Positions 34,971 through 43,318 of a stretch of DNA of 64,000 bases are shown here, piece by piece (the first letter of the stretch is position 1; every line of letters begins with the position of its first letter). A program made the position numbers and the translations under genes. Below the pieces are notes generated by a model, which ran no database searches, was not told the origin of the DNA, and was given only the letters and a program-made list of their open reading frames with translations. Source of the DNA: an uncultured Bacteroidota bacterium (GTDB lineage Bacteria; Bacteroidota; Bacteroidia; Chitinophagales; Chitinophagaceae). The stretch lies in assembly GCA_903839875.1 (NCBI GenBank), contig CAIMDZ010000208.1:1-64000 (forward strand). The letters are read 5' to 3'.

Positions 34971-35629
34971 CCCCTTTCAAATTTGCCATTTTGCACAGGG
35001 CAACCGCAAAGGATTGAAACTACAATATGTAAAATCCCGATTTCGCAAATGGAGAAATCCATGTTTATTCTGCTCCTGCATGAGTTCGATGGGCGATGCC
35101 CACCGCTCTGAGATTTAACCACTTCGTGGTATCACGTATTCCTTGGTTTTCTAAGTCTAATGATCCAAGCAGAGAAGATCAGACACGTTGCTCTGCCCCT
35201 ACGAAAGAAAATTGCACACTGCGAAAAAAATATTATTGCACACATTTGTATTGAAAAACCCCCTGCCCCTAAGGGGAGCACTTTGAGGTTAAGTTTTCAG
35301 CTATTGATCTATACTCAACTGTATCCTGATATTTTGAAACCGGAGAGGTTAAAAAATAATTTTCGGTAACAAATTTGGGATAAAAAACGTTGCGAAAAAT
35401 AATAAGATACCCACAAAAATGAGGGGTGAAACGGCGGGAATATGGGCGGGGTAAGGGTTTGGGGATTAAAAAAGTATGTGGGTAAGTTTATTTGTCTGAA
35501 CTAAGATTTATTGGATTTATAGATTTCAGGATTCGCGAGTGTGTTTCTGAAATCTTAACCGCAACGTGCGCCCCTTAGGTGCCGGGGCAGAGGTATGGCA
35601 CTTTCACTTTTTTTTCGTTTGTTTGTACC
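34971..35629. other. Intergenic stretch, no gene
   Basis: About 660 bases without a convincing frame. It contains CCCCTAAGGGG around 35268-35278 and a related GCCCCTTAGG near 35570, hinting at another repeat type. A region near 35400-35480 has G-rich runs. No promoter box was found for the following deacetylase. Confidence 0.5.
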
Positions 35630-36265
35630 ATGGCAACCTACTTTGCAAAAACCCCTTATTGGTTAAAGAAGGTATTCCCGAAAGGGCTGATATGGGATTT
35701 GCTTGCCGGAAAGGAGCCAACGGTTTATATCACTTTCGATGATGGCCCCCACCCCACTGTCACGCCGTTTGTGCTGGAGCAGTTGGATAAATACGATGCC
35801 CATGCTACATTCTTTTGCGTAGGCAATAACGTCACCAAGTTCCCTGAAGTTTATGAGCTGGTATTAAGCAAGGGACATAGCACAGGCAACCACACCTTCA
35901 ATCACATGAACGGCTGGAAAACCAATAACGAAACCTATCTCGCGAATATTGAGTTGGCCAAAAAACCTATTAAAAGCAACTTGTTCAGGCCGCCATATGG
36001 GAAGATCAGCTATTCGCAGGCGCGCTTGCTGCAGCAAAAAAAATACGGACTGAAAATCATTATGTGGAACGTGCTGAGCGGCGATTTCGACCGGGAGCTG
36101 TCGCCCGAAAAGTGCCTGGACAATGTGCTGCACAACATAAAGCCGGGCTCCATCGTTCTCTTTCACGACAGCGAGAAGGCCTGGGACAGAATGAGCTATG
36201 CCTTACCCCGCGTGCTGGAATACTGCAAGCAGCAGGGATGGAAAATGAAGGCGATACCGGGGTGA
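35630..36265 (+). CDS. Polysaccharide deacetylase (NodB domain)
   Basis: 211 residues from the ATG at 35630; the longer frame from 35579 adds residues unlike any homologue. Motifs: T-F-D37-D38-G-P (35-40), H88-T-F-N-H92 in S-T-G-N-H-T-F-N-H, R-P-P-Y-G, and a late L-F-H-D. These are the metal and catalytic residues of carbohydrate esterase family 4, which removes acetyl groups from peptidoglycan or other N-acetylglucosamine polymers. No signal peptide is evident; the first residues (K-T-P-Y-W-L-K-K-V-F-P) occur in many Bacteroidota relatives that look cytoplasmic or membrane-associated. Confidence 0.9.
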   Translation: MATYFAKTPYWLKKVFPKGLIWDLLAGKEPTVYITFDDGPHPTVTPFVLEQLDKYDAHATFFCVGNNVTKFPEVYELVLSKGHSTGNHTFNHMNGWKTNNETYLANIELAKKPIKSNLFRPPYGKISYSQARLLQQKKYGLKIIMWNVLSGDFDRELSPEKCLDNVLHNIKPGSIVLFHDSEKAWDRMSYALPRVLEYCKQQGWKMKAIPG

Positions 36266-36305
36266 GGAGGCATATTTTTTAACGATCCATCAAATAATAT
36301 TCCGG

Positions 36306-36313
36306 TAAATTTG
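36306..36313 (+). promoter_or_regulatory. -7 promoter box of the TatD-like gene
   Basis: TAAATTTG, 29 bases upstream of the ATG at 36343, matches TAnnTTTG. Confidence 0.5.
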
Positions 36314-36342
36314 CACAGCACAAATTTTAGTTTTTGCACCCA

Positions 36343-37110
36343 ATGACATTTACTGACACACATACCCATTTATACGATGAGCGGCTGATGGCTGATGAAG
36401 CACAGGTGCCGCGGGCTATTGAAGCCAGCGTAACCAAAATATACTTGCCCAACTGCAACAGCGAAACCATCAGTCCTATGCTGCAATTAGCGGATAAGTG
36501 GCCTGACAACTGCATGCCCATGATGGGGCTGCACCCTACTTATGTAAAGGAAAATTATGAGGATGAACTGGCTGTGGTGAAAGAGTGGCTGGCGAAGAGA
36601 AAATTCTATGCCGTAGGAGAAATAGGGATTGATTTATACTGGGACAAAACCTTTAAAGAGCAACAAATAAAAGCATTCGCAACACAGATAGACTGGGCGC
36701 TGCAATACGATCTGCCTATAGTAATCCATAGCCGGGAGTCAACGCAGGATTGCATAGATGTGGTAAGCAGTAAACAAAATGGCAAATTGAAAGGTATTTT
36801 CCATTGTTTCAGCGGCACCTTGGAAGAAGCCCGGAAAGTAGTAGAACTAGGGTTGTACCTCGGTATCGGCGGAGTAGTCACTTACCCCAAGGGCAACCTG
36901 CCGGAGATTGTAAAAGAAATAGGGCTGGAGCACCTTGTACTGGAGACGGACGCTCCGTACCTGGCGCCGGTTCCTCATAGGGGCAAGCGGAAAAATGAGA
37001 GTAGTTTTATCCCCATCATTGCCCAAAAGATAGCGGACCTAAAAGGATGCAGCATTGATGAGGTAGCGAGGGTAACTACCGCGAATGCGGCAAGGGTCTT
37101 CCCTGCTTAG
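36343..37110 (+). CDS. TatD-family metal-dependent DNase
   Basis: 255 residues from the ATG at 36343 (a TTG three codons upstream is less likely). Motifs: F-T-D-T-H7-T-H9-L, G-E-I-G-I-D, I-V-I-H-S-R-E, H-C-F-S-G and the late E-T-D-A-P-Y-L, all the metal-binding signatures of TatD hydrolases in the amidohydrolase superfamily. Members are 3'-5' DNases or quality-control enzymes, and some act as D-aminoacyl-tRNA deacylases. The gene stands alone just before tRNA-Ser. Confidence 0.93.
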   Translation: MTFTDTHTHLYDERLMADEAQVPRAIEASVTKIYLPNCNSETISPMLQLADKWPDNCMPMMGLHPTYVKENYEDELAVVKEWLAKRKFYAVGEIGIDLYWDKTFKEQQIKAFATQIDWALQYDLPIVIHSRESTQDCIDVVSSKQNGKLKGIFHCFSGTLEEARKVVELGLYLGIGGVVTYPKGNLPEIVKEIGLEHLVLETDAPYLAPVPHRGKRKNESSFIPIIAQKIADLKGCSIDEVARVTTANAARVFPA

Positions 37111-37172
37111 GGAATGAATTTATAGGCATCGCACATAGAATAATAATATTCCAATATCTAAAAGGAACTGCT

Positions 37173-37180
37173 TACCTTTG
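37173..37180 (+). promoter_or_regulatory. -7 promoter box of tRNA-Ser(GGA)
   Basis: TACCTTTG, 40 bases upstream of the tRNA 5' end at 37221. Confidence 0.55.
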
Positions 37181-37220
37181 CAGCCCTTCAGCCTTCGTCT
37201 ATGAGCTATGGCTGATGATA

Positions 37221-37308
37221 GGAGAGATGCTCGAGTGGTTTAAGAGGCACGCCTGGAAAGTGTGTATACCCCTAAAGGGTATCTGGGGTTCGAATCCCTA
37301 TCTCTCCG
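37221..37308 (+). tRNA. tRNA-Ser (anticodon GGA)
   Basis: An 88-nt class II tRNA. Acceptor GGAGAGA pairs with TCTCTCC, discriminator G. The anticodon loop is CTGGAAA, with a long variable arm (TATACCCCTAAAGGGTAT) and T-loop TTCGAAT. Its last 11 bases overlap the end of the convergent recombinase gene. Confidence 0.95.
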
Positions 37309-38881
37309 CAGAAAGGGACAAACATGCTAAAGCATTTGTTTGTCCCTTTTCTTTTGCCCCTGTATTGTTTGCCAGTTGCGCCATAAGCATAAAAATTACA
37401 TTTACGCGGTCGGTTCGAAATGTGTTGTTTTTCAGGTCGTAAACAATTCCTTCGGGAAACAGTAGTTTTTGAAGCTGCTCTTTTCTTTTTACATCGCCGG
37501 AAGCCCATGCTGTATTGAGTTCTGTAGAAATGCTGATCGCTTTTTCCGCTATTGCTTCAGGGTTAGATATTTCTGAAGTGACTTTCGCTAATTGATCGTT
37601 AGCTTCTTTCTGTTCTTGCTTGTATTTGAAATAGAATTTCTGGAAGGTTTCCTTATTCATCTCTTCAAGTACATAGTGCTTTTCTTCGATTTTATCCAGC
37701 TTCTTGTTGACTTCATTCAACTGCTCCCTATAGTTCTTTTCAAGCTCTACATTCTCTTTGTTGATCTCATTCCATACTTCAACAATTTCCGCTTTTAAAG
37801 GCTCGGTAAGTTCGGGCTTCAGGCAGTATTGATTCATGTAGTCCTGAAACAGTTCATGCAATTGCTTGGCACTTTTATTACACTTGCAGCCATTTTTACG
37901 ACACTTATAATACCATAGGTTTTTAGCCTTTACTATGTATCCGGTAAATGGTTCGCCACACGCAGCACACCTGACAAAGATTTTCAGCGGTAAGGCTTCC
38001 CGCTCTCTTTTATGCGGAACACCATAACCACCAGCCTCCTCATTGATCTTATTCACCTTCATGAATATATCCTGCGAGATCAGCTTTTCATGTGTACCCT
38101 CAATTACTTTACCCTCCATCAGCCCGTGACAAACCAGACCACAGTAAAATGGGTTCCTGAGAACTTTACTGAGTTGCTGTTTGTACATGGTCATGCCCAT
38201 TGCATTGAGGCGTTCAATGATATCCTCATTCTTTAACCCATCTGCTTTCCATAGAAAAGCTTTTCGCAGCTTTTTGCCAATAGCATTGACTACTATCTTT
38301 CGCTCCCCGTTCGTTTTTACAATGTCATAACCTTGCGGCGGACGTGTTACCCATATCCCCTTATCAAACTTCTCTTTCATTCCGGCTACTGCTCTTTGCT
38401 TCCTAAGCTGGTTGTCGTATTGTGAGAAGATAAAGTGTATGTTCTGCTGCAAAACGCCACTGGCATTAGAAGTATCGGTAGGTTGTGTAACTGCAAATAC
38501 GGTTACGCCATATTTCTCCCTTAAATCCTCGGCAAGCTTTATCGCACCACCTCCGGTACGGCTAAAACGGTCAAGGGTATAGACAAGTACATGGCTAATC
38601 CTGCCTTTGTTTTTCTTGATAAATTCAAGCATTCGCATGAACTCTTTTCGACCATCGGTCTTAGCACTTTCATAAGTACCACCGAAATATTGCAACACAG
38701 CTATATCATTCCGCTTGGCGTATTCCTCAATCACCTTTCTCTGGACATCAAGGCTGAGGTTATTATCTGCCTGTTCCTTGCTTGAAACACGGGTATATAT
38801 AATGGCTGTCTTAACTTTGTTGGTAACCGAAAGTTTACCAGCCTTTTTACTAAATCTCCCAAATTTTGATAAATCGTTCAT
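37298..38881 (-). CDS. Large serine recombinase
   Basis: 527 residues. The resolvase catalytic domain begins I-I-Y-T-R-V-S33-S-K-E-Q with Ser33 as nucleophile; later comes L-V-Y-T-L-D-R-F-S-R-T. The recombinase domain (about 170-290) has P-P-Q-G-Y-D and L-R-N-P-F-Y-C-G. The zinc ribbon has C-A-A-C-G, then C-R-K-N-G-C-K-C. A long coiled coil (about 360-440) completes the usual large serine integrase. It integrates and excises a mobile element by site-specific recombination. Its stop codon lies in the 3' end of tRNA-Ser and its last residues are read from the tRNA terminator, so this junction is probably the element's attachment site. Confidence 0.93.
   Translation of the reverse strand: MNDLSKFGRFSKKAGKLSVTNKVKTAIIYTRVSSKEQADNNLSLDVQRKVIEEYAKRNDIAVLQYFGGTYESAKTDGRKEFMRMLEFIKKNKGRISHVLVYTLDRFSRTGGGAIKLAEDLREKYGVTVFAVTQPTDTSNASGVLQQNIHFIFSQYDNQLRKQRAVAGMKEKFDKGIWVTRPPQGYDIVKTNGERKIVVNAIGKKLRKAFLWKADGLKNEDIIERLNAMGMTMYKQQLSKVLRNPFYCGLVCHGLMEGKVIEGTHEKLISQDIFMKVNKINEEAGGYGVPHKREREALPLKIFVRCAACGEPFTGYIVKAKNLWYYKCRKNGCKCNKSAKQLHELFQDYMNQYCLKPELTEPLKAEIVEVWNEINKENVELEKNYREQLNEVNKKLDKIEEKHYVLEEMNKETFQKFYFKYKQEQKEANDQLAKVTSEISNPEAIAEKAISISTELNTAWASGDVKRKEQLQKLLFPEGIVYDLKNNTFRTDRVNVIFMLMAQLANNTGAKEKGQTNALACLSLSAER
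37312..37353 (+). terminator. Terminator of tRNA-Ser, encoding the recombinase C-terminus
   Basis: AAAGGGACAAACATGCT (37312-37328) pairs with AGCAT-TT-GTTTGTCCCTTT (37331-37349) with one 2-nt bulge, then a T-rich tract. Read on the other strand it encodes the last residues of the recombinase (E-K-G-Q-T-N-A-L-A-C-L-S-L-S). Confidence 0.8.
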
Positions 38882-39087
38882 GCTGCTTTATTTATTTCGT
38901 TGAGAATCAGCGAATTGTCATTTTTAGTTTTAACAGTATGCTTAATCTGTTGATTATCAATGCAAATATCAGGCCAAACTTCGATAATTGTCTTTGCAAA
39001 TATCCTTAAATTTTCGACAATTTCTTTTGCTTCTTCGTCTGAATAATGTTCGCATCCTTTGTACTTCCTTAGTTGTTCTATCGTCAT
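38878..39087 (-). CDS. Small protein translationally coupled to the recombinase
   Basis: 69 residues, overlapping the recombinase start by four bases (ATGA). It begins T-I-E-Q-L-R-K-Y-K-G-C-E-H-Y-S-D-E-E-A-K; this helical, charged pattern is found in small proteins next to Bacteroidota recombinases. There is no signal peptide or membrane helix. The overlap suggests coupled translation and a helper role such as a directionality factor, which is inference. Confidence 0.65.
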   Translation of the reverse strand: MTIEQLRKYKGCEHYSDEEAKEIVENLRIFAKTIIEVWPDICIDNQQIKHTVKTKNDNSLILNEINKAA

Positions 39088-39437
39088 AGCTTAATTTTTT
39101 AAAAAAAGGTGCAATCTACTATTGCGTACATACCCGCTTTCCGGGTTTGCGCTGAATATTGATGAGTTGTGCAGAACATGGCTGAGTTGTGCAGAGCCAT
39201 GCGTATTTGTGATAAACTTTAGAAATCGTCAACTTGAATTGATTGATTGAAGCGATTTTTTAATAAATAAAATAAGTGAAATGTGTTTCATGCCAGTTTG
39301 TTTACCTTATATACTGCAATTGGCACACCGGAAAAATGGAGATTTTGGACAAAATTTCCGGTTCAAATCAAATCTAATTCTACTCTAATTTTCAGCAAAA
39401 TGCAGGCAAATGGTAGTTAAATTGAGGGATACATAAT
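39088..39437. other. Intergenic stretch before the IS element
   Basis: No gene seen. It is AT-rich after 39220. A short direct repeat, GAGTTGTGCAGA, occurs twice near 39162-39200. Confidence 0.5.
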
Positions 39438-39444
39438 TGTCACG

Positions 39445-39604
39445 TCCTGAAATAGGTTTACACCTGGGTGGGATAATCCTGGATTTAGTTTACACCAGTT
39501 TTTGTTAGTCCTGATTCTGGTTTACACCAGTTTCTGTTAATCCTGATATTGGTTTACAGGGGTATTTCTTAATCCTGATATTGGTTGACACTTCAAACAT
39601 AAAG
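39445..39604 (+). repeat. Five tandem 32-bp repeats at the IS left end
   Basis: Units start at 39445, 39477, 39509, 39541 and 39573. Each begins TCCTG and has TTTACACC or a close variant at positions 13-20. The right IS end contains the same TCCT-n8-GTTTACAC block once, in inverted orientation. These are probably transposase-binding sites amplified at one end. Confidence 0.85.
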
Positions 39605-39764
39605 CTTATTTTTGGTTTATCAAGTAAAGCGGACTAAAGCTCTGCTGAGGAGCAACTTTAGAAGGAATAACTTGTTCCGATAGCGTAGGCGTTGCAGTGC
39701 CAGTTGCCCTTAGGGTGGCTGGTATTTCTGTTTTACGCATTCGGATGTATGCCTCAGAAAACCT

Positions 39765-40687
39765 TTACTGAAGAATGATTTTTTCATTTTTAGATTTCCA
39801 TTTTGACGGTAAAACCCCTTCTTTTTGATGAGCCTGCTCCGGTGTCAAGTAATTACAGCTCCCATGCGGCCTTTGATTGTTGTAAATTCCGATAGATTTG
39901 CTCACATTCTCACTCGCTTCTTCTATATTTTTGAAGGTTTTACTCAGTAAAAACTCGGATTTAAGTACCCCGTTTATCCGTTCAGCAATAGCATTTTCAT
40001 ACGGATCTCCTCGTTCAGTCATGCTGATTGAAGCTGCGTTGTTAAGCAGCTTTGTAACATAAGCACCACTACAGTATTGCAGCCCCCTGTCAGAATGGTG
40101 TATCAGCTTTGTCCTATGATGTTTCTCGCATGACTGTAACGCCATTTCAAGTGCGCTTAACGGCCCTTCTTTCTCAAGTGTAGGGTACAGGCAGAAACCC
40201 ACGATTTTCCGGGAATAAGCATCTGTAATCAGACTTAAATAGCAATAGTTATTGAGCAATGCGATATAGGTTATATCACTTACCCATAGCTGGTTTGGAG
40301 CGATTATGATAAGTTCTTTGATCATGTTTGGATATTTTCTAAATGGATGGTTGGAATCAGTTGTAATCGTCTTTCGCCGCTTTCTTTTTCGCACCAGCAT
40401 ACTATAGTCGGATAGCAGGTCAAATAAGCTGTCTCGGCCAATATCAAGCCCATGTAGCAGCAAGGTCTCTGTAAGCATGAAATGGAGCTTTCTGGTGCCA
40501 ATACGGGGCATATCCTTCCTGATGTCAATTACCGACTTAATAACGATAGCATTTTTCATTACCAAGCCTTCTTCTGACCATAATTGCTTGTAATGGGCTT
40601 GTCTAGTCTTACCAAACAGTCCGCAGATTACCCCAAGGCCAGCCTCAGGATAACACTGCTTTAGCCTTCTGACTGTTTGGTACCAGG
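39765..40687 (-). CDS. IS3-family transposase orfB (DDE integrase)
   Basis: Reached by -1 frameshift from orfA. From 40687 the frame is open and encodes A-W-Y-Q-T-V-R-R-L-K-Q-C-Y-P-E-A-G-L-G, the usual start of the orfB part, and continues past an internal ATG at 40559. The catalytic triad is visible: W-V-S-D-I-T-Y, H-H-S-D-R-G-L-Q-Y and A-I-A-E-R-I-N-G-V-L-K. All three residues are present and the reading frame is intact, so the element may still move. Confidence 0.92.
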
Positions 40688-41059
40688 CTTTTTTCGTATT
40701 TCGATATTGAGTTCTTCTTCTGCAATATCAATCATCAGCTCCAGTCCAGTAATTTTCATCTGGGCGAGGGACAGCATTTTTTCTAATGCGTCATTTTGCT
40801 TTTTAAGCACTTGCAGGTCTCGGCTTTCTTGTTCTGTCAAAATAATTGGGGCGGGTATTTCACGACTAATGTCGGCAGAAAATTTCATTGCCCAACCTTT
40901 AAGTTGACCGGTAGAAATATTGTGTTTTTGAGCTAATTGAGCCTGACTCATTTTACCGGCGTGATATTCGCGAACAACCATGCGAATAAATGATAACTCG
41001 TATTGATAGCTTCTACCTCTTTTGTTTTTAAGACCTTGTGTTGTCTGTTTCTGTAGCAT
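40661..41059 (-). CDS. IS3-family transposase orfA (helix-turn-helix)
   Basis: 132 residues. The helix-turn-helix is in the first half (V-V-R-E-Y-H-A-G-K-M-S-Q-A-Q-L-A then N-I-S-T-G-Q-L-K-G-W). A leucine-zipper-like helix follows (L-Q-V-L-K-K-Q-N-D-A-L-E-K-M-L-S-L-A). It binds the IS ends, regulates transposition and supplies the N-terminus of the fused OrfAB transposase. It terminates 26 bases after the slippery site. Confidence 0.9.
   Translation of the reverse strand: MLQKQTTQGLKNKRGRSYQYELSFIRMVVREYHAGKMSQAQLAQKHNISTGQLKGWAMKFSADISREIPAPIILTEQESRDLQVLKKQNDALEKMLSLAQMKITGLELMIDIAEEELNIEIRKKPGTKQSEG
40688..40694 (-). promoter_or_regulatory. Programmed -1 frameshift site A AAA AAG
   Basis: On the minus strand the orfA frame reads CGA AAA AAG, so the heptamer A-AAA-AAG is in the correct phase for -1 slippage. 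After slippage the frame runs open through all of orfB. This is the canonical IS3-family signal. Confidence 0.85.
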
Positions 41060-41338
41060 ATATTACACTTTTTAAGTGTAAACTTTTTGTAGGACTAGAC
41101 AATTATTTTCCTATTGACAAAAAGTCCTGCCAAATTCAACCTGTTATACTGCTATGATGGCAGAATTAGAGTGGAATTAAAAGTCAGTTTCTATGGTGAA
41201 CGCCTCTGCTGCATAAATGTTTGCTTTTCCGGGTTCATGACGAATAGTGCATGAGATTATTGAGTTCTTTGACCCAATGCTACTTTATACAGTGGTTTTC
41301 AAGTACAATTGCTCTTATTATTTATAACGCCAACAAAA

Positions 41339-41905
41339 TTGCAGTATGTGCCAATCACAACAACTTTTACCCCTTCCAAAATATTGCGACCGTTTGTGAA
41401 AGCATTTGCAATTAGCCAAAGATTGAAGGCAGGTAACTATAAAGTATTCCCTGACACCTGCATCGTGATGGGTTTTCAGTATTCGGGCAAACATTGTTAC
41501 ATAGATAATGGTCAATCCATATTATTGGGTTCTGCTTGAATTACTGGTTTAAACGACACATTCAGGATATTTCAAAACTCAGCCAATACAACTACGCTGT
41601 TCGTGATATTTTCAGAAACTGGTGCCGGTGCTTTTTTTAAATATTCTATGCACCTGCTTTTTGGTCAGTGTTTACCGTTGGATAATCTCATATTAGGTGT
41701 AGTGGCGTATCTAAATGACCTTAATAAACGACTTTTATGTAAATCTGAAATAATAAAAGAATATATGCAACTTGAAAACAAACGGGCAGTTTTATCAAAG
41801 GAAATCGAACGCTGCAACATACAGATACATAAGCTGCACACCAGTATTGCAGACCTAAATCAACGAAGATCACAAATAGAATTTGATTTGGGAATTACTA
41901 ATTAA
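41339..41905 (+). pseudogene. Decayed AraC-type regulator (DUF6597-like N-terminus)
   Basis: One frame encodes L-Q-Y-V-P-I-T then L-R-P-F-V-K-A-F-A-I-S, V-F-P-D-T-C-I-V-M-G-F-Q-Y-S-G and S-I-L-L-G-S-A. After a TGA (41537-41539) it continues I-T-G-L-N-D-T-F-R-I-F-Q-N-S-A-N and S-E-T-G-A-G-A-F-F-K. This is the sensory N-terminal domain of a family of AraC-like regulators. The stop replaces a Gly codon expected in A-G-I-T-G. The last 65 codons (Y-L-N-D-L-N-K-R-L-L-C onward) are coiled-coil-like and there is no AraC DNA-binding domain. The gene is broken at both start and end. Confidence 0.65.
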
Positions 41906-42045
41906 ATTAATTATATACATGGATGTGCAGTAATGTTTATGTACAAACCTGAACCTAAATCCTTTTTTTTAGAATTCTATTATCGCCTTCAAATCTGCCA
42001 TAAAAAAGTTCGAAAGTTGTCCCTTACAGCCCGCCTTGGCCCGCC

Positions 42046-42065
42046 ATCCCGATAGCTATCGGGAT
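42046..42065. repeat. GATAGCTATC palindrome, copy 3
   Basis: ATCCCGATAGCTATCGGGAT is a perfect 20-nt palindrome. It is flanked by GCCCGCC and GGCGGGC (42029-42080), so the whole unit can fold into a longer hairpin. Otherwise 41906-42186 holds no gene. Confidence 0.75.
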
Positions 42066-42186
42066 CAGCGTAGGCGGGCTGTTCATCGGTTAGTTCTTAG
42101 CTGATCGGTGGAATAAAGTTAAGCAGGCGGGCTTCGGCGGACGAAGTCCGCTTTTTTATTTGGCGTATGTTCATATTTTAGCTATC

Positions 42187-42393
42187 ATGTGGTATTATGT
42201 CTATATCCTTGAATTAAGTAATGGCAAGCACTACGTCGGTTGTACGGTCAACATAAAAGAAAGATTTACCCGACATACAAAAGGATATGTTCCCGCAACT
42301 AAGCCGCATCTTCCGGTAAAGTTATTATGGTGCTGCACTTTTCAAAACAGATGCAATGTTCCTGGAATAAACATGATAAAAATCATATTTTAA
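42187..42393 (+). pseudogene. Truncated GIY-YIG endonuclease
   Basis: From the ATG at 42187: W-Y-Y-V-Y-I-L-E-L-S-N-G-K-H-Y-V-G-C-T, then E-R-F-T-R-H and P-V-K-L-L-W. This is the core of the small GIY-YIG proteins common in Bacteroidota. After C-T-F-Q-N-R the normal end (a Phe/Glu helix, K-Y-L-K-S-G-S-G) is lost and unrelated codons follow. The fragment lacks the conserved Glu helix and is probably inactive. Confidence 0.7.
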
Positions 42394-42408
42394 TATTTCA
42401 GTTAATAA

Positions 42409-42416
42409 TACTTTTG
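42409..42416 (+). promoter_or_regulatory. -7 promoter box of the metal-efflux operon
   Basis: TACTTTTG, 13 bases before the ATG at 42429, matches TAnnTTTG. Confidence 0.6.
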
Positions 42417-42428
42417 TATTTCTATTAA

Positions 42429-42827
42429 ATGAAACGCCTTTTAGTAACCTTCTTATCTGTACTATACCTGGCCAGTGCACTGAGCCTGACCGTGCATGTG
42501 CATTATTGTATGGGTAAGTTTGCCGGACTAAACTTCATGCATTCTGTTGAAGAGCGTTGTGGTAAATGCGGAATGAAAAAAACTGAAAGGAGCAAAGGCT
42601 GTTGCAAGGATGATTATAAGACCTTTAAAATTAATGATCACCAACAGGCAAAAATAACCTTTGATTTTTCTCATCAGCTCATTTCAATTATCCATCATCC
42701 GGTGTATTGCTACTCTTCCGACGTGGTTTATCCACGTATCACTGAGCAAATCAATCTGGCAAATGCCCCGCCATCACTCTGGCGAACATGCCCGATATAC
42801 ATATTGAATCAGGACTACCGTATCTGA
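42429..42827 (+). CDS. HYC_CC_PP family protein, copy 1
   Basis: 132 residues. The signal-like N-terminus is followed by H-V-H-Y-C-M-G-K (H25-Y-C27). C44-G-K-C47-G-M and K-G-C-C59-K-D come next, then a less conserved half ending with the family's Pro-containing C-terminal segment. The family is named after these conserved residues. It is found near copper and heavy-metal efflux genes in Bacteroidota, and the Cys, His and Met residues suggest periplasmic metal binding. Nearly the same protein is encoded at 50220-50615, on the far side of the Cus genes. Confidence 0.85.
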   Translation: MKRLLVTFLSVLYLASALSLTVHVHYCMGKFAGLNFMHSVEERCGKCGMKKTERSKGCCKDDYKTFKINDHQQAKITFDFSHQLISIIHHPVYCYSSDVVYPRITEQINLANAPPSLWRTCPIYILNQDYRI

Positions 42828-42946
42828 CAGCATAGTTTTTATATAAGCAATAATGAATAGGAATGCAGTGATGCAAAGCCTTTTTCATTATTGCTGTTCT
42901 GTTTTTTACAAATCAATCATTTTTTTTAAACTCAAAAACAACAATA

Positions 42947-43282
42947 ATGAAAAATCTGAAATTTTTAATCGCAGCCGTATTTATGTGCTTAGGGCTATCC
43001 TCTTATGCCCAGACAAAAACTGAAACAATCAAAGTATCCGGAAACTGTGGCATGTGCCAGAAACACATAGAAAAAGCTGCAAAAGAAGCTGGTGCAGACA
43101 AAGCAAAATGGGATAAAAAAGCAAAAATACTTACTGTTACCTACGATGCGTCCAGGTCATCGAATGATGCCATTCAGAAAAAAGTAGCATCAGTGGGCTA
43201 TGATACTGAAAAATACCCCGGCGATATGAATGCATACAAGGCGCTGGATGAGTGCTGCCAGTATGATGGAAAGAAGAAGTAA
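42947..43282 (+). CDS. Periplasmic heavy-metal-associated (HMA) domain protein
   Basis: 111 residues. The signal peptide ends S-S-Y-A-Q. The HMA fold follows with the metal-binding G-N-C34-G-M-C37 loop and V-G-Y-D-T-E-K-Y-P near the end. A C-terminal D-E-C-C-Q-Y-D tail adds two Cys. It probably binds Cu(I) or a similar ion in the periplasm and passes it to the RND pump encoded 36 bases downstream. Confidence 0.88.
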   Translation: MKNLKFLIAAVFMCLGLSSYAQTKTETIKVSGNCGMCQKHIEKAAKEAGADKAKWDKKAKILTVTYDASRSSNDAIQKKVASVGYDTEKYPGDMNAYKALDECCQYDGKKK

Positions 43283-43318
43283 CAGTGGTTATACGCCACA
43301 ATAAATAAATACTACAAC

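Larger units (their letters stand above)
39438..41101 (-). mobile_element. IS3-family insertion sequence
   Basis: The element carries orfA and orfB in the minus direction, joined by a -1 frameshift site. The ends are inverted repeats: TGTCACGTCCTGA at the left (from 39438) and TGTCTAGTCCTAC read inward from the right (from 41101), each followed by a GTTTACAC block, and the outer bases ATAAT are also mirrored. AATT flanks both ends if the element begins at GTC, so it may be the target duplication. The total length is about 1.66 kb, longer than a typical IS3 element because five tandem 32-bp repeats fill the left end. Confidence 0.85.

Noticed and set aside
37272-37508. Minus-strand frame across tRNA-Ser ending G-E-I-G-I-R-T-P-D-T-L
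   Set aside because: This peptide is the well-known translation of the reverse strand of tRNA-Ser, not a gene.
39445-39604. CRISPR array
   Set aside because: The 32-bp units are contiguous and similar over their whole length, with no unique spacers, and one unit recurs at the other end of the IS.
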